Part shown: piece by piece, positions 43,617 through 54,618 of the stretch
Position numbering within the stretch: position 1 is the stretch's first letter
How the letters are laid out: each line of letters begins with the position of its first letter
Assembly: GCF_021033825.1 (NCBI RefSeq)
Contig: NZ_JAIFXZ010000018.1
Span: forward strand, 1-59,697
Direction of reading: 5' to 3'
Origin: Dietzia aurantiaca
GTDB taxonomy: Bacteria; Actinomycetota; Actinomycetes; Mycobacteriales; Mycobacteriaceae
Length of the DNA stretch: 59,697 nt
Translations under genes and position numbers: made by a program
The notes under the pieces: model-generated
Database searches by the model: none
Told to the model about the DNA's origin: nothing
What the model saw: the letters and a program-made list of their open reading frames with translations, nothing else

Positions 43617-44374
43617 GACGCTCCGCCCCCGGCCGGTCCCACTCCCTCGGGCGACCCGCCGACCGGTCCGACCCACGGCCCGGGGCGGCCCGCCCTACGC
43701 CGACGGGACGCACCGTCCAGCACCATCACGACGACCGTCACCCACAGCACCGCCACGCACCAGCCGGCGAGGATGTCGCTCGGGAAATGCACGCCCAGAT
43801 AGATGCGCGACAGGCCCACCACGAGCACATACACCGCCCCCACGATGATCGCGGCCCACCGCCACCGGGTCGACCAGGCGATCACGACGAGGGACGCCGC
43901 GAGCGACATCGACGCCATGGCGTGACCGCTCGGGAACGAGTACGAGTGCTCCACCACCAGGTGCTCCCAGAAGTCCGGCCGGTCCCGTTGGAAGACCGCC
44001 TTCAACGCCGTGTTGAGCAGGGCCGACCCGATGACCGCGGCCGCGAGCAGGGCCGCATCCCGGCGACGACCACCCCACCACAGCAGCCCGGCCCAGACGA
44101 CCGCGATGATCGGCACCACCACGAGACCGCCCAGTTCGGTGGCCGCCATCATCGTCGTCGTCACCACCGGCGACGCGCGCTCGTTAAGCCACACCATGAT
44201 CGAACGGTCGTAGGGCAACGCACCGAAGGTCACCACGTCGGAGGCCAGGCTCACGAACACCAGCAAGGGCAACAGGAACATCAGTCCCGCAGCCGCGAGA
44301 TGCAGCCAGGAGCGGGGCGGCGGCGCAGGTTCCGCGGGTGAGCCATGCGGGTCGGACAGGGACGGGGTCGGCAC
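43613..44374 (-). CDS. PAP2-family membrane phosphatase
   Basis: The 253-residue protein has about six spans and all three PAP2 motifs: KAVFQRDRP (KX6RP), FPSGHA (PSGH) and SRIYLGVHFPSD (SRX5HX3D). It would dephosphorylate an envelope lipid such as undecaprenyl pyrophosphate or phosphatidate. GTG 44374 is chosen: a TAGGGT box 7 nt upstream fits a leaderless mRNA, and the longer frame to 44488 adds non-conserved residues. It is coupled by GTGA to the Ag85-like esterase gene, an envelope-linked pair. Confidence 0.9.
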   Translation of the reverse strand: MPTPSLSDPHGSPAEPAPPPRSWLHLAAAGLMFLLPLLVFVSLASDVVTFGALPYDRSIMVWLNERASPVVTTTMMAATELGGLVVVPIIAVVWAGLLWWGGRRRDAALLAAAVIGSALLNTALKAVFQRDRPDFWEHLVVEHSYSFPSGHAMASMSLAASLVVIAWSTRWRWAAIIVGAVYVLVVGLSRIYLGVHFPSDILAGWCVAVLWVTVVVMVLDGASRRRRAGRPGPWVGPVGGSPEGVGPAGGGAS

Positions 44375-44381
44375 CTCACCG

Positions 44382-44387
44382 ACCCTA
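44382..44387 (-). promoter_or_regulatory. Candidate -10 box (TAGGGT) for leaderless PAP2 mRNA
   Basis: On the minus strand TAGGGT ends 7 nt before GTG 44374. The same box and spacing occur at 19403. Confidence 0.4.
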
Positions 44388-44585
44388 TTACCAGCGGCCC
44401 GCCCCGGGGGCGTGTCGGCGGGGCCGACGCAGAGTACGCCTCCCGACGTCCGTCCGCGACTGGTTGCGCGCCGCGGCAGGAGTGGCACAGTGACTCCCCA
44501 CCGGGCCTGACCGGCCCGGCGTACACACGACCACGACGAGAACCGTCCCTGCCGCGCGAGCGGGTCGGCTCAGCGAAGGAGCATC

Positions 44586-46850
<2,265 letters not shown>

Positions 46851-46881
46851 GGGACGGTCTCCGACGGGCCGGTGCCCGGGG

Positions 46882-46887
46882 TAGCGT
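46882..46887 (+). promoter_or_regulatory. Candidate -10 box (TAGCGT) for leaderless SRPBCC/hydrolase mRNA
   Basis: TAGCGT ends 7 nt before ATG 46895; no ribosome site is seen. Confidence 0.4.
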
Positions 46888-46894
46888 CGCCGAC

Positions 46895-47422
46895 ATGACG
46901 GACAGCGAACAGCACGGCTCGTCCCACGGCGATGCGAATCCCGCGTACCGGCTCGAGGCCCGGCGGGTCATCCCCGCTCCTCCGCAGGAGGTGTTCGCGG
47001 TGTTGTGCGATCCGGACGGACACGTGGCGATCGACTCCTCCGGGATGCTCCAGTCGGCCGAGGGCGCGCAGGTCACGGCGGTCGACGACCGGTTCGTGGT
47101 CCATATGGACCGCGAGTCGCTCGGCGACTACGACCTCGGGCACTACGACGTCACCGTGATCATCACCCGTTTCGATCCCGGCGCGGAGATCGCCTGGACC
47201 ATCGACGGCGCCATCAAGCCCCCGATCGGCCACACGTACGGGTACCGTCTCATCCCGGTCGACGACGGCTCGGCCACCGAGGTCGTCAGCTACTACGACT
47301 GGTCCGAGGCGCACCCGGAGTGGCGCGACTCGGGTGTCCTGCCGGTGCTCGACGCGTCGGCGCTCAAAGCCACGCTCGGGATCCTCGAGCGGGCCGTCCG
47401 GAGGGGGTACGTCCGTGGTTGA
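46895..47422 (+). CDS. SRPBCC-family (polyketide cyclase/dehydrase-like) protein
   Basis: The 175-residue protein has the START-like pattern: YRLEARRVIPAPPQEVFAVL, VTVIITRFDPGAEIAWTID, GYRLIPVDDGSATEVVSYY and a final helix LKATLGILERAV. Members bind lipids or polyketides; no catalytic role is clear. Its 3' end overlaps the following alpha/beta hydrolase by 8 bp, so the two are translated together and may handle the same hydrophobic substrate. Confidence 0.8.
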   Translation: MTDSEQHGSSHGDANPAYRLEARRVIPAPPQEVFAVLCDPDGHVAIDSSGMLQSAEGAQVTAVDDRFVVHMDRESLGDYDLGHYDVTVIITRFDPGAEIAWTIDGAIKPPIGHTYGYRLIPVDDGSATEVVSYYDWSEAHPEWRDSGVLPVLDASALKATLGILERAVRRGYVRG

Positions 47423-48269
47423 GTCACGACCGAAGGAGATCTACGTCGAGCGTGGCGGCATGGAACTGCGCGCCGTCGACTCGGGACCGACGAACGGCGA
47501 GCCGGTCGTGCTCCTGCACGGCTTCCCGCAGCGCGCCTCCAGCTGGGACCGCGTCACGCCGCTGCTGCACGCCGACGGGCTGCGGACGATCGCGCTCGAC
47601 CAGCGCGGCTACTGCGCCTCCGCCCGGCCCCGCGGCCGGCGCGCGTACCGGATCTCGGAGCTGATCGGCGACGTGATCGCCCTGCTCGACACGGCCGGCC
47701 TGGCCGACGCCCACGTGGTGGGACACGACTGGGGCGCCGCCGTCGCGTGGGGCCTCGCCGGCAACCACCCGGAGCGCGTCCGATCGCTGACCGCGGTCTC
47801 GGTCCCGCACCCGGCAGCGTTCCTCAAGGCGATGGTGGTCTCCGACCAGCTGCTGCGGTCCTGGTACATGGGCTTCTTCCAGCTGCCGCTGCTGCCGGAG
47901 CTGGTCCTCAGCTCGGCCGGGCCGCTGCCCGCCCGGGCGCTGGCCGGGATGGGGATGACCCGGGAGATGATCGAGCGCTACCGCGCGGAGATGGTCACCG
48001 ACGGTGCCGTCCGCGGCGGCCTGGGCTGGTACCGGGCGCTGCCCTTCGCCTCGCCCCGAGGCGCGACCGCGCGGGTACGGGTGCCCACGACGTTCGTGTG
48101 GAGCGACAACGACGCGGCACTCGGCCGCGGCGGCGCCGAACTCACCGAGCGGTACGTGGACGCCGACTACCGGTTCCTTGAGATGAACGGGGTCAGCCAC
48201 TGGATCCCCGACGAGCGGCCCGTCGAGCTGGCGGAGGCGATCGTCGCGCGGGCCCGCGACGCGGTCTAG
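47415..48269 (+). CDS. Alpha/beta hydrolase (epoxide hydrolase-like)
   Basis: The 284-residue protein has VVLLHGFPQRASSWDRVTPL (HGFP oxyanion motif), DQRGYCASARPRG, the nucleophile VVGHDWGAAVAW (Asp rather than Ser), VWSDNDAALG and a C-terminal GVSHWIPDERP (His). The nucleophilic Asp in HDWGA points to epoxide hydrolases or haloalkane dehalogenases; epoxide hydrolase-like is most typical. GTG 47415 overlaps the preceding stop by 8 bp, with a GGAGGGGG site upstream. It converges on the next gene with a 7-bp gap. Confidence 0.88.
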   Translation: MVESRPKEIYVERGGMELRAVDSGPTNGEPVVLLHGFPQRASSWDRVTPLLHADGLRTIALDQRGYCASARPRGRRAYRISELIGDVIALLDTAGLADAHVVGHDWGAAVAWGLAGNHPERVRSLTAVSVPHPAAFLKAMVVSDQLLRSWYMGFFQLPLLPELVLSSAGPLPARALAGMGMTREMIERYRAEMVTDGAVRGGLGWYRALPFASPRGATARVRVPTTFVWSDNDAALGRGGAELTERYVDADYRFLEMNGVSHWIPDERPVELAEAIVARARDAV

Positions 48270-48276
48270 GCGCGCG

Positions 48277-49695
48277 TCAGTCGTCGGATGCCCACGGCGG
48301 CGGGATCGCGGCCGCCACGGCCGCGGCCAGCAGGGCCATCGCCCCGCCGAACACCAGTCCCGTGCGGAGCCCGAGCTCGGAGGGGACGAACAGGCCCTCG
48401 AAGTCGGTGGACATCTGGGTCAGGATCACGCCGAGTACGGCCGCCGAGGTGGTGGTGCCGATCGACCGCATGAGCGTATTGACGCTGTTCGCCGACCCCA
48501 TCTCAGTCCGCGGGACCGATGCCATGATCAGCGCCGGCATCGCCCCGTACGCGAGACCGACGCCCGCGCTGATAACGATGCCGGTGGTCATGACACCCCA
48601 CGTGGAGCCCATGAGGAACAGTCCGGCGAAGTAACCGGCGGAGATGACGAGCGCGCCCAGGATCAAGGTGGTCTTGGGGCCGCGGTTGTTGATGAGTCGG
48701 CCGCTGATCGGGGAGACCGCCATCATCGCCAGTCCGGCGGGGGCGCTCCACAGGCCCATCGCGACCATCGACTGCCCCAGGCCGTGCCCGGTGGCGATCG
48801 GCAGCTGCAGGATCTGCGGCAGGATCAGCAGCTGCGCGTACAGTCCCATCCCCACGGTGACCGAGGCGATGTTGGTCATGAGCACAGGTCGACGGGCGGC
48901 CACGCGCAGGTCGACGATCGGCGAGCGGTGCCGCAGCACCCACAGGCCCCAGACCGGGAAGGCGACCGCGGCGAGCAGGAACAGGCCCAGCGTGAGCGGC
49001 GAGGCCCAGCCCCAGTCCGCCCCTTTGGACACCGCCAGCAGTAGCGCGACCAGCCCCGCTCCCAGGCCGAGCGCGCCGATCAGATCCAGAGTGCCGTCCG
49101 GCTTGGCCGCGGGAAGAGTCCTGAGCCGGACGGCCATCAGCAGCATGATCCCCAGGCCCATGATCGCCGAGCCCCAGAACATCCACTGCCAGGACCCGTA
49201 CTGGGCCAGCGCGGCGGCGGCCGGCAGCCCGAGCGCGCCGCCCACCCCGAGCGAGGAACTCATCAGCGCGATAGCCGGTCCCAGTCGCGCGGGCGGGAGG
49301 ATCTCCCGCATGGCCGCGATACCGATCGGGATCACGCCGATCCCTACGCCCTGCAGCGCGCGGCCGATGAGCATCGCCCACAGTGATCCCGAGAGAGCGC
49401 AGAGCACGGAGCCGAGCACCATGACCGCCGTGCAACCGATCAGGACGTACTTCTTCGGGTAGAGGTCCCCGAGGCGTCCCATGACCGGTCCCGCTACCGC
49501 GCCGGCGAGCAGGGTGATGGTCACGACCCACGAGGCGTTGACGGCGCTGGTGTTCAGGATCGAGGGCAGCAGGGCCAGCAGCGGGATGACCAGCGTCTGA
49601 CTGAGCGAGACGACGATCCCGCCGAACGCCAGGACCACGACGAGGCGGTTGTCGTCTCGCCGGGCGGCATCCGCGCCGCGCACCTGTGCACTCAT
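48277..49695 (-). CDS. MFS drug exporter (DHA2/EmrB-QacA type)
   Basis: The 472-residue protein has about 14 predicted spans, with VTITLLAGAVAGPVMGRLGD (loop 2-3), GRALQGVGIGVIPIGIAAM (helix 4) and ALMSSSLGVGGALGLPAAA (motif C). It is likely a proton-coupled exporter of drugs or hydrophobic compounds. ATG 49695 has AAGGA 8 nt upstream. A divergent or linked regulator is not seen. The 166 bp upstream hold no recognised feature. Confidence 0.88.
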   Translation of the reverse strand: MSAQVRGADAARRDDNRLVVVLAFGGIVVSLSQTLVIPLLALLPSILNTSAVNASWVVTITLLAGAVAGPVMGRLGDLYPKKYVLIGCTAVMVLGSVLCALSGSLWAMLIGRALQGVGIGVIPIGIAAMREILPPARLGPAIALMSSSLGVGGALGLPAAAALAQYGSWQWMFWGSAIMGLGIMLLMAVRLRTLPAAKPDGTLDLIGALGLGAGLVALLLAVSKGADWGWASPLTLGLFLLAAVAFPVWGLWVLRHRSPIVDLRVAARRPVLMTNIASVTVGMGLYAQLLILPQILQLPIATGHGLGQSMVAMGLWSAPAGLAMMAVSPISGRLINNRGPKTTLILGALVISAGYFAGLFLMGSTWGVMTTGIVISAGVGLAYGAMPALIMASVPRTEMGSANSVNTLMRSIGTTTSAAVLGVILTQMSTDFEGLFVPSELGLRTGLVFGGAMALLAAAVAAAIPPPWASDD

Positions 49696-49861
49696 CCCGT
49701 GTCCTTCCGAAGCCCTTCGTCGGACATTACAGACAGGTGTTGAATCGGCCGAATACGTACGGTATCGACGTCTCACGCGTGCGCGCCCCTGGCCGGGCGA
49801 GCTGCCGGCGGACGGGCTCGCGCGCTCGACCTCGGTAGCGGTCCGGACCGCATCCCGCGCG

Positions 49862-50827
49862 TCAGCCGAGCAACGCCTGCGCGGCCAGACGCCAGTCCGC
49901 CACCGGCGGGACCAGCACATTCTCGCCCAGCACCTGCACGAGCACGCTCGAGGCACCCGCATCGAGATGCTCCTGCACCCGCGCCCGCGTGGCCTCCAGC
50001 CCGCGCGTGACCAGCGCCGCCTTGAGCCGGTCGCTGCCCCCGCGCACGTAGTCGGACTCATCGAATCCCTGCCGGGTCCACGAGTTCCGATAGTTCGGCA
50101 GACCCGTGTAGACGTTCAGGTGGTCGTGGGCGCGGGAACGCCAGAGCTCGTCGTCGTCGACCCCCTCGGCCACCACCGCGGCGGTCTCCACGACCAGGGC
50201 CGGGCCGTCGTCGGCGGTCCCGCCGAGGATCTCGCGCGCCTGGGCGGTGTGCTCGGGCAACGTCAGGTACGGGTGCGCGCCGGCAGTACGGTCCCGCGCC
50301 AGCTCCAGCATCTTCGGGCCCAGCGCGGCGAGCACGACCGGCGGCATCGCTTCCTCACCAGCGGCGAGCGCGCGCGTGCCGTCGAGTGCGTCGAGGTACT
50401 CGCGCATCGCCGCGAGCGGCCGACCGTAGAGGTGCCCGCGATGCCGCTCGACCAGTGGCGCGTGCGAGACGCCCAGGCCCAGCACGAACCGGCCCGGATG
50501 GAGCGCTTCGAGCGTGCGGGCGGCCGCGCCGGCTGCGGAGGCGTCGCGGCCGTAGATGTTGGCGATGCCGGTGCCGATCGCCATGCGCCGCGTCGCGCCG
50601 AGATACATCTGGGCGGCGATGAACGCCTCGCGCCCCACGGCCTCGCCGAACCAGAGCGAGCCCCAACCCTGGTCATCGAGCTCGCCGAGGACATCGGGGA
50701 GTTGTCCGGGCGTCAGGCCCTCGAGGGAGCCGGTCCACAGTCCGACGCGACCCAACTGGCCGCGGCCGGCGGGGCGGCCCGCGCTACTGGCGGTGGTGCT
50801 GGCGGTCGGGTCAAGGTTGCCACTCAT
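49862..50827 (-). CDS. LLM-class F420-dependent oxidoreductase (MSMEG_4141-like)
   Basis: The 321-residue luciferase-like TIM barrel has ARTLEALHPGRFVLGLGVSH, LVERHRGHLYGRPLAAMREY and a C-terminal LDAGASSVLVQVLGENVLVP. These match the MSMEG_4141 branch of putative F420-dependent enzymes as I remember it. The substrate is unknown. ATG 50827 gives the family N-terminus (GRVGLWTGSLEGLTP) after a short Ser/Thr leader. It is divergent from the acyl-CoA dehydrogenase gene, with about 118 bp between the starts. Confidence 0.82.
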   Translation of the reverse strand: MSGNLDPTASTTASSAGRPAGRGQLGRVGLWTGSLEGLTPGQLPDVLGELDDQGWGSLWFGEAVGREAFIAAQMYLGATRRMAIGTGIANIYGRDASAAGAAARTLEALHPGRFVLGLGVSHAPLVERHRGHLYGRPLAAMREYLDALDGTRALAAGEEAMPPVVLAALGPKMLELARDRTAGAHPYLTLPEHTAQAREILGGTADDGPALVVETAAVVAEGVDDDELWRSRAHDHLNVYTGLPNYRNSWTRQGFDESDYVRGGSDRLKAALVTRGLEATRARVQEHLDAGASSVLVQVLGENVLVPPVADWRLAAQALLG

Positions 50828-50945
50828 ATCCCCGAGTGTGCCGGACTTGGACGGCCGTCTGGGCCAAACGCCCGCGGCCACCACGGAGCCGGTCCAGACT
50901 GGCCGGGAACGTGTTGCAGAACAGCACCGAGGAGACGAGACGCCG

Positions 50946-52232
50946 ATGTACGAGTGGTCCGAGACCGACCTGATGATCCGCGACGCCGTGCGGGCCTTCA
51001 TCGACAAGGAGATCCGCCCGAATCTCGACGCGTTGGAGAGCGGCGAGATCCCGCCGTATCCGATCATCCGGAAGCTGTTCGCCGAGTTCGGGATCGACGC
51101 CATGGCCCGCGACAGCGTGGAGAAGATGCTGGCCCGGGAACGCGCGAAGGCCTCCGGCGAGGACGACGACAACGCCGCCCGCACTTCCGACACCGGGAGC
51201 GGTGGCGGCGCCTTCGAGGGCCAGGACTCGCTCATGGCCGTGGTGACCAGCGAGCTGGCCGGTGTGTGCATGGGCCTGGTGTCGGCGCTCGGGGTGAGTC
51301 TCGGGCTGGGTGCCACGACCATCATGTCGCGGGGGACGCTGGCACAGAAGGAACGCTGGCTGCCGGGGATCGTGACAATGGAGAAGGTCGCCTCGTGGGC
51401 GATCACGGAGCCGGACTCGGGCTCGGACGCGTTCGGCGGAATGCGGACCTACGTGCGGCGCGACGGCGAGGACTACATCCTCAACGGCCAGAAGACGTTT
51501 ATCACCAACGGCCCGTACGCGGACGTGATGATCGTCTACGCCAAGCTCGACGAGGGCGGCGCGGGCGGTTCGTCCGGCGGCGCGTCTGCTGAGGACAAGC
51601 GCAACCGCAAGGTCCTCACCTTTGTGCTGGACAAGGGCATGGAAGGACTGACCCAGAGTGCGCCTTTCGCCAAGATGGGCCTGCACAGCTCCCCCACTGG
51701 CGAACTGTTCTTCAACGACGTCCGCCTGGGCCGCGACCGGCTGCTCGGTGAGTCCGAGGAGGGCCGCGGCGGGGACGGGCGCGAGTCGGCGCGGTCGAGC
51801 TTCACCGCCGAGCGGACGGGCGTGGCGATCATGGCGCTCGGGATCATCGAGGAGTGCCGCCGGCTGTGCATCGACTACGCGCGCGAGCGGACACTGTGGG
51901 GCCAGGAGATCGGGAAGTTCCAGCTCATCCAGCTCAAGCTCGCCAAGATGGAGATCGCGCGGATCAACGTGCAGAACATGGTCTTCCACTCGATCGAGCG
52001 TGCCCGGGCCGGAAAGCCGCTGTCGCTGGCGGAGGCCTCGGCCATGAAATTGTACTCGTCGGAGGCGGCCACGGACGTGGCGATGGACGCCGTGCAGCTG
52101 TTCGGCGGCAACGGCTATATGGCCGAGTACCGGGTGGAGCAACTGGCCCGCGACGCCAAGTCACTCATGATCTACGCCGGCAGCAACGAGATCCAGGTGA
52201 CTCACATCGCCAAGGGGCTGCTGGCGCGTTGA
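50946..52232 (+). CDS. Acyl-CoA dehydrogenase (IVD/LCAD-type catalytic base)
   Basis: The 428-residue flavoprotein has the acyl-CoA dehydrogenase signatures WAITEPDSGSDAFGG, ILNGQKTFITNG and QLFGGNGYMAEYRVEQLARD. The usual MCAD-type Glu in the C-terminal IYEGT motif is replaced: the sequence reads IYAGSNEIQ. The likely base is Glu289 in TAERTGVA, the helix-G position used by isovaleryl-CoA and long-chain enzymes. Two low-complexity loops are inserted (about 66-96 and 202-217). GAGGAG lies upstream of ATG 50946. The substrate is unknown, possibly branched or long acyl-CoA. Confidence 0.9.
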   Translation: MYEWSETDLMIRDAVRAFIDKEIRPNLDALESGEIPPYPIIRKLFAEFGIDAMARDSVEKMLARERAKASGEDDDNAARTSDTGSGGGAFEGQDSLMAVVTSELAGVCMGLVSALGVSLGLGATTIMSRGTLAQKERWLPGIVTMEKVASWAITEPDSGSDAFGGMRTYVRRDGEDYILNGQKTFITNGPYADVMIVYAKLDEGGAGGSSGGASAEDKRNRKVLTFVLDKGMEGLTQSAPFAKMGLHSSPTGELFFNDVRLGRDRLLGESEEGRGGDGRESARSSFTAERTGVAIMALGIIEECRRLCIDYARERTLWGQEIGKFQLIQLKLAKMEIARINVQNMVFHSIERARAGKPLSLAEASAMKLYSSEAATDVAMDAVQLFGGNGYMAEYRVEQLARDAKSLMIYAGSNEIQVTHIAKGLLAR

Positions 52233-52460
52233 GACCGTCGGTTTCCGTCGAGCGCTTTCCTCACCGTGATGTCGCGTCGTTACCGATAACCAAACCTTGT
52301 GACAAGCTGGCGGCCGGGGGCGTCCTCCGGTCGACTTCAGCGGCCGGACATCCGCTGTCGTTATCCGCTGATTCTGTAGCACTGGGAAGTGAGATCCACT
52401 GTCGGTACGAGTGCAGGGGGAAGCAACCCGTCAGATTGAGCGTCCGGCGTTGTGTGCGTT

Positions 52461-53618
52461 TCATTCGGCGGGTAGGTCGATGATGAATTGGGCGCCGTGG
52501 CCCGGGCCGTGACTGGTGGCACGGATGCGCCCTCCGTGTGCTTCGACTAATGCTCGGGTGATCGCGAGGCCGATCCCGCTGCCGCCTGCGGTGCGGCCTC
52601 GGGCGGGGTCGGCGCGGTAGAAGCGGTCGAAGAGGTGGTCGAGGTGCTCGGCGGCGATTCCGTCTCCGGTGTCGGAGACGGTGATGGCGACGGTTCCCGG
52701 GCCCGGGCGGTGGCTGCTGAGGGTGACGGTCCCGCCGGGTGGGGTGTGGCGCAAGGCGTTGTCGAGGAGGTTGGCCAGTGCCTGTCCGATGCGGTCGGCA
52801 TCGACGGTGACTGCGACCGGGTCGATCTCACGCAGATGCAGGTGCACGCCTTTGTCGAGGTAGCGTTCGCGTGCTGCCTCGGCGGCAGTGGCTATGAGGG
52901 CGTATGTGGTGGTCGAGGTCGGGTGTAGTCGGGTGAGGTGTTCTTCCGCGTCGGAGACGGCGACGATGTCCGCGGCGAGGCGCTCGAGACGTCTGGTGGC
53001 CGCCCACAGCACCTGTCTGGTGGTCTCGTCGAAGGTGCGCACGCCGTCGTCGATGGCCTCGAGGTAGGAGTCAATGGCGGCCAGCGGGGTGCGCATCTCG
53101 TGACCGAGGTCGGCGAGCATCCGACGTCGGGTGACATCGGTAGCATCCAGACGTCGGGCGAGTTCGTTGACGCTGGTGGCCAGGTCGTCGAACTCGCGGC
53201 CGAGCTTCGGGCTGGCCATCCGAGTCGCGTAGTGCCCTTGGGCGATGTCGGCGGTGGTGGTGGTGACCATGGTGACCGAGCGTTGGACCCGGTGAGTGAG
53301 GTACCAGGTCGCGGCCAGTGCTAGCAGCACGGCGATGCCCACCGCGAGTCCCCAGGCCAGGATGATCGCGACGGTGAATGCTTCTTCGACGTGGGCGGCT
53401 TGGGTGGAGTTGTGGTCGATGCCGGCTTGACCGAGGTGATCATGGAAGATGCCCGGGGCCAGTGCGGAGGCGACGAGCCACGCGCTGGCTGTGCATCCGA
53501 CGACCACGCTGGTCATCGCCAGCAGCAGTCGGGTGCCGAAGCTGACTCCGGCCGCGCGACCACGAGGCCGAGGCCGACCGTCGACTGTGTGCGGTGATGG
53601 GGTGGGCCTCATTGGCAT
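52461..53618 (-). CDS. copS: Copper-sensor histidine kinase CopS-like
   Basis: The 385-residue protein has two membrane spans (about 30-52 and 81-105) flanking a short, His-rich periplasmic loop (FHDHLGQAGIDHNSTQAAHV). HAMP follows (to about 160), then DLGHEMRTPLAA with phospho-His173, an N-box LANLLDNALRH, and G-boxes DTGDGI and GGSGIGLAI. The His-rich sensor loop is as expected for Cu(I)/Ag(I) sensing in CopS-type kinases. ATG 53618 overlaps the response-regulator stop by 10 bp. It is convergent with no close gene; a 228-bp gap follows its end. Confidence 0.85.
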   Translation of the reverse strand: MPMRPTPSPHTVDGRPRPRGRAAGVSFGTRLLLAMTSVVVGCTASAWLVASALAPGIFHDHLGQAGIDHNSTQAAHVEEAFTVAIILAWGLAVGIAVLLALAATWYLTHRVQRSVTMVTTTTADIAQGHYATRMASPKLGREFDDLATSVNELARRLDATDVTRRRMLADLGHEMRTPLAAIDSYLEAIDDGVRTFDETTRQVLWAATRRLERLAADIVAVSDAEEHLTRLHPTSTTTYALIATAAEAARERYLDKGVHLHLREIDPVAVTVDADRIGQALANLLDNALRHTPPGGTVTLSSHRPGPGTVAITVSDTGDGIAAEHLDHLFDRFYRADPARGRTAGGSGIGLAITRALVEAHGGRIRATSHGPGHGAQFIIDLPAE

Positions 53619-54373
53619 GGTCCCATGCGGTAACCGACCCCTCTGACCGTGCGGACGTAGCGGCCCACGGCGGCGTCGTCGCCGAGTTTGCGACGCAGGT
53701 GGCCGATGTGGACGTCGACCAGGTGGTCATCGCCCACCCAGGTCGGGCCCCACACTGCGGCCATCAACTGTGCGCGGGTGACGACGATCCCGGGGTCGCG
53801 GGCCAGGGCGGCGAGGATGTCGAACTCGGTGCGGGTCAGATCTACGGTGGTACCACCGATGGTGACCTCTCGCCCGGCGGTGTCGATGGTCAGCTGGCCG
53901 ATCGAGTGCACACGGGGTGATGTCTTTCCGCCGCCCTTGGCAGTGCCCTGCCGTGGTCGGCGCATCATCGCCTGAATCCGGGCCGAGAGCTCTCGAGGGC
54001 TAAACGGTTTGGTCATGTAGTCGTCTGCGCCAATAGACAGTCCGATCAGGGTGTCGACCTCGTCGGTCCGGGCGGTGAGCATGACGATGTAGGCGTCACT
54101 GTGGGTTCTGACCTGCCGGCAGACCTCGATGCCGTCCAGCCCGGGCAGGCCCAGGTCGAGAACGATCACGTCCGGGGCGATGCGGCGGGCCAGGTCCACA
54201 GCATTCTGGCCGTCACCGGTGATCGTGACGTCGAAACCGTCGCGCTCGAGATAGGAACCCACCAGATCGGCCAGGGGCTCCTCGTCGTCAACCACCAGCG
54301 CTCGCAACCCGGGGGAATCGGCGAGGCGCGGACGGCGGTCACCGGGGTCTTCGAGGAAGGTCATGCCCGTCAT
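53609..54373 (-). CDS. copR: OmpR-family response regulator CopR-like
   Basis: The 254-residue protein has a receiver domain with VVDDEE, DVIVLDLGLPGLDG (phospho-Asp73) and TKPFSPREL (Lys), and a winged-helix output domain ending GDDHLVDVHIGHLRRKLGD and VRTVRGVGYRM. It is partnered with the overlapping kinase gene. The divergent copper operon starts about 130 bp away, and a direct repeat resembling the CopR box lies between. GGTGAGG is upstream of ATG 54373; ATG 54364 is possible. Confidence 0.87.
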   Translation of the reverse strand: MTGMTFLEDPGDRRPRLADSPGLRALVVDDEEPLADLVGSYLERDGFDVTITGDGQNAVDLARRIAPDVIVLDLGLPGLDGIEVCRQVRTHSDAYIVMLTARTDEVDTLIGLSIGADDYMTKPFSPRELSARIQAMMRRPRQGTAKGGGKTSPRVHSIGQLTIDTAGREVTIGGTTVDLTRTEFDILAALARDPGIVVTRAQLMAAVWGPTWVGDDHLVDVHIGHLRRKLGDDAAVGRYVRTVRGVGYRMGPCQ

Positions 54374-54410
54374 CTTCGCCTCACCGACTGGTGGCCCGTC
54401 ACTGCGGTGG

Positions 54411-54430
54411 GGGTCTTGATCGAATCTTCA
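54411..54430 (-). promoter_or_regulatory. Putative CopR-binding direct repeat
   Basis: On the minus strand the site reads TGAAGATTC-GA-TCAAGACCC: two 9-bp half-sites at 11-bp spacing. The corynebacterial CopR box is, from memory, TGAAGATTT-N2-TGAAGATTT. The first half matches 8 of 9 bases and the second is weaker. It lies in the divergent region between copR and the copper operon. Confidence 0.5.
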
Positions 54431-54501
54431 CACGATCTCCACCGAAGCTGCCGGGATGCACGGTCACGATGGCCACTGAAGTCAGACGCGGGAGGTACAT
54501 C

Positions 54502-54618
54502 ATGGTCGGGTGGGGCGGGATGCTGCTCGGCGGCGTCGTCGTGGCCACCCTGTGGGCCTCGACGATGCTGCTGGTCACTGCGCTGTTCGGTGATCCGTCG
54601 GCGGAGTCGCAACAGTGA
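54502..54618 (+). CDS. 38-residue single-span membrane peptide, first gene of the copper operon
   Basis: The peptide runs MVGWGGMLLGGVVVATLWAS and then on to ALFGDPSAESQQ. It has one membrane segment (residues 5-30) with two Met near its start and one in the middle. A strong GGAGG lies 6 nt before ATG 54502, and the TGA overlaps the GTG of the oxidase gene by 4 bp, so it is very likely translated. A longer frame from 54469 lacks a ribosome site. No family is recognised. It may be a small partner of the CopB ATPase or kinase, as seen with other transporter micropeptides; this is a guess. Confidence 0.65.
   Translation: MVGWGGMLLGGVVVATLWASTMLLVTALFGDPSAESQQ

Noticed and set aside
52233-52460. 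Possible regulatory RNA or attachment site left of the copper island
   Set aside because: I found only a short 6-bp inverted repeat and no direct repeat matching the right edge.
54469-54501. Longer start for the 38-residue peptide
   Set aside because: The upstream ATG lacks a ribosome site, whereas ATG 54502 has GGAGG at ideal spacing.
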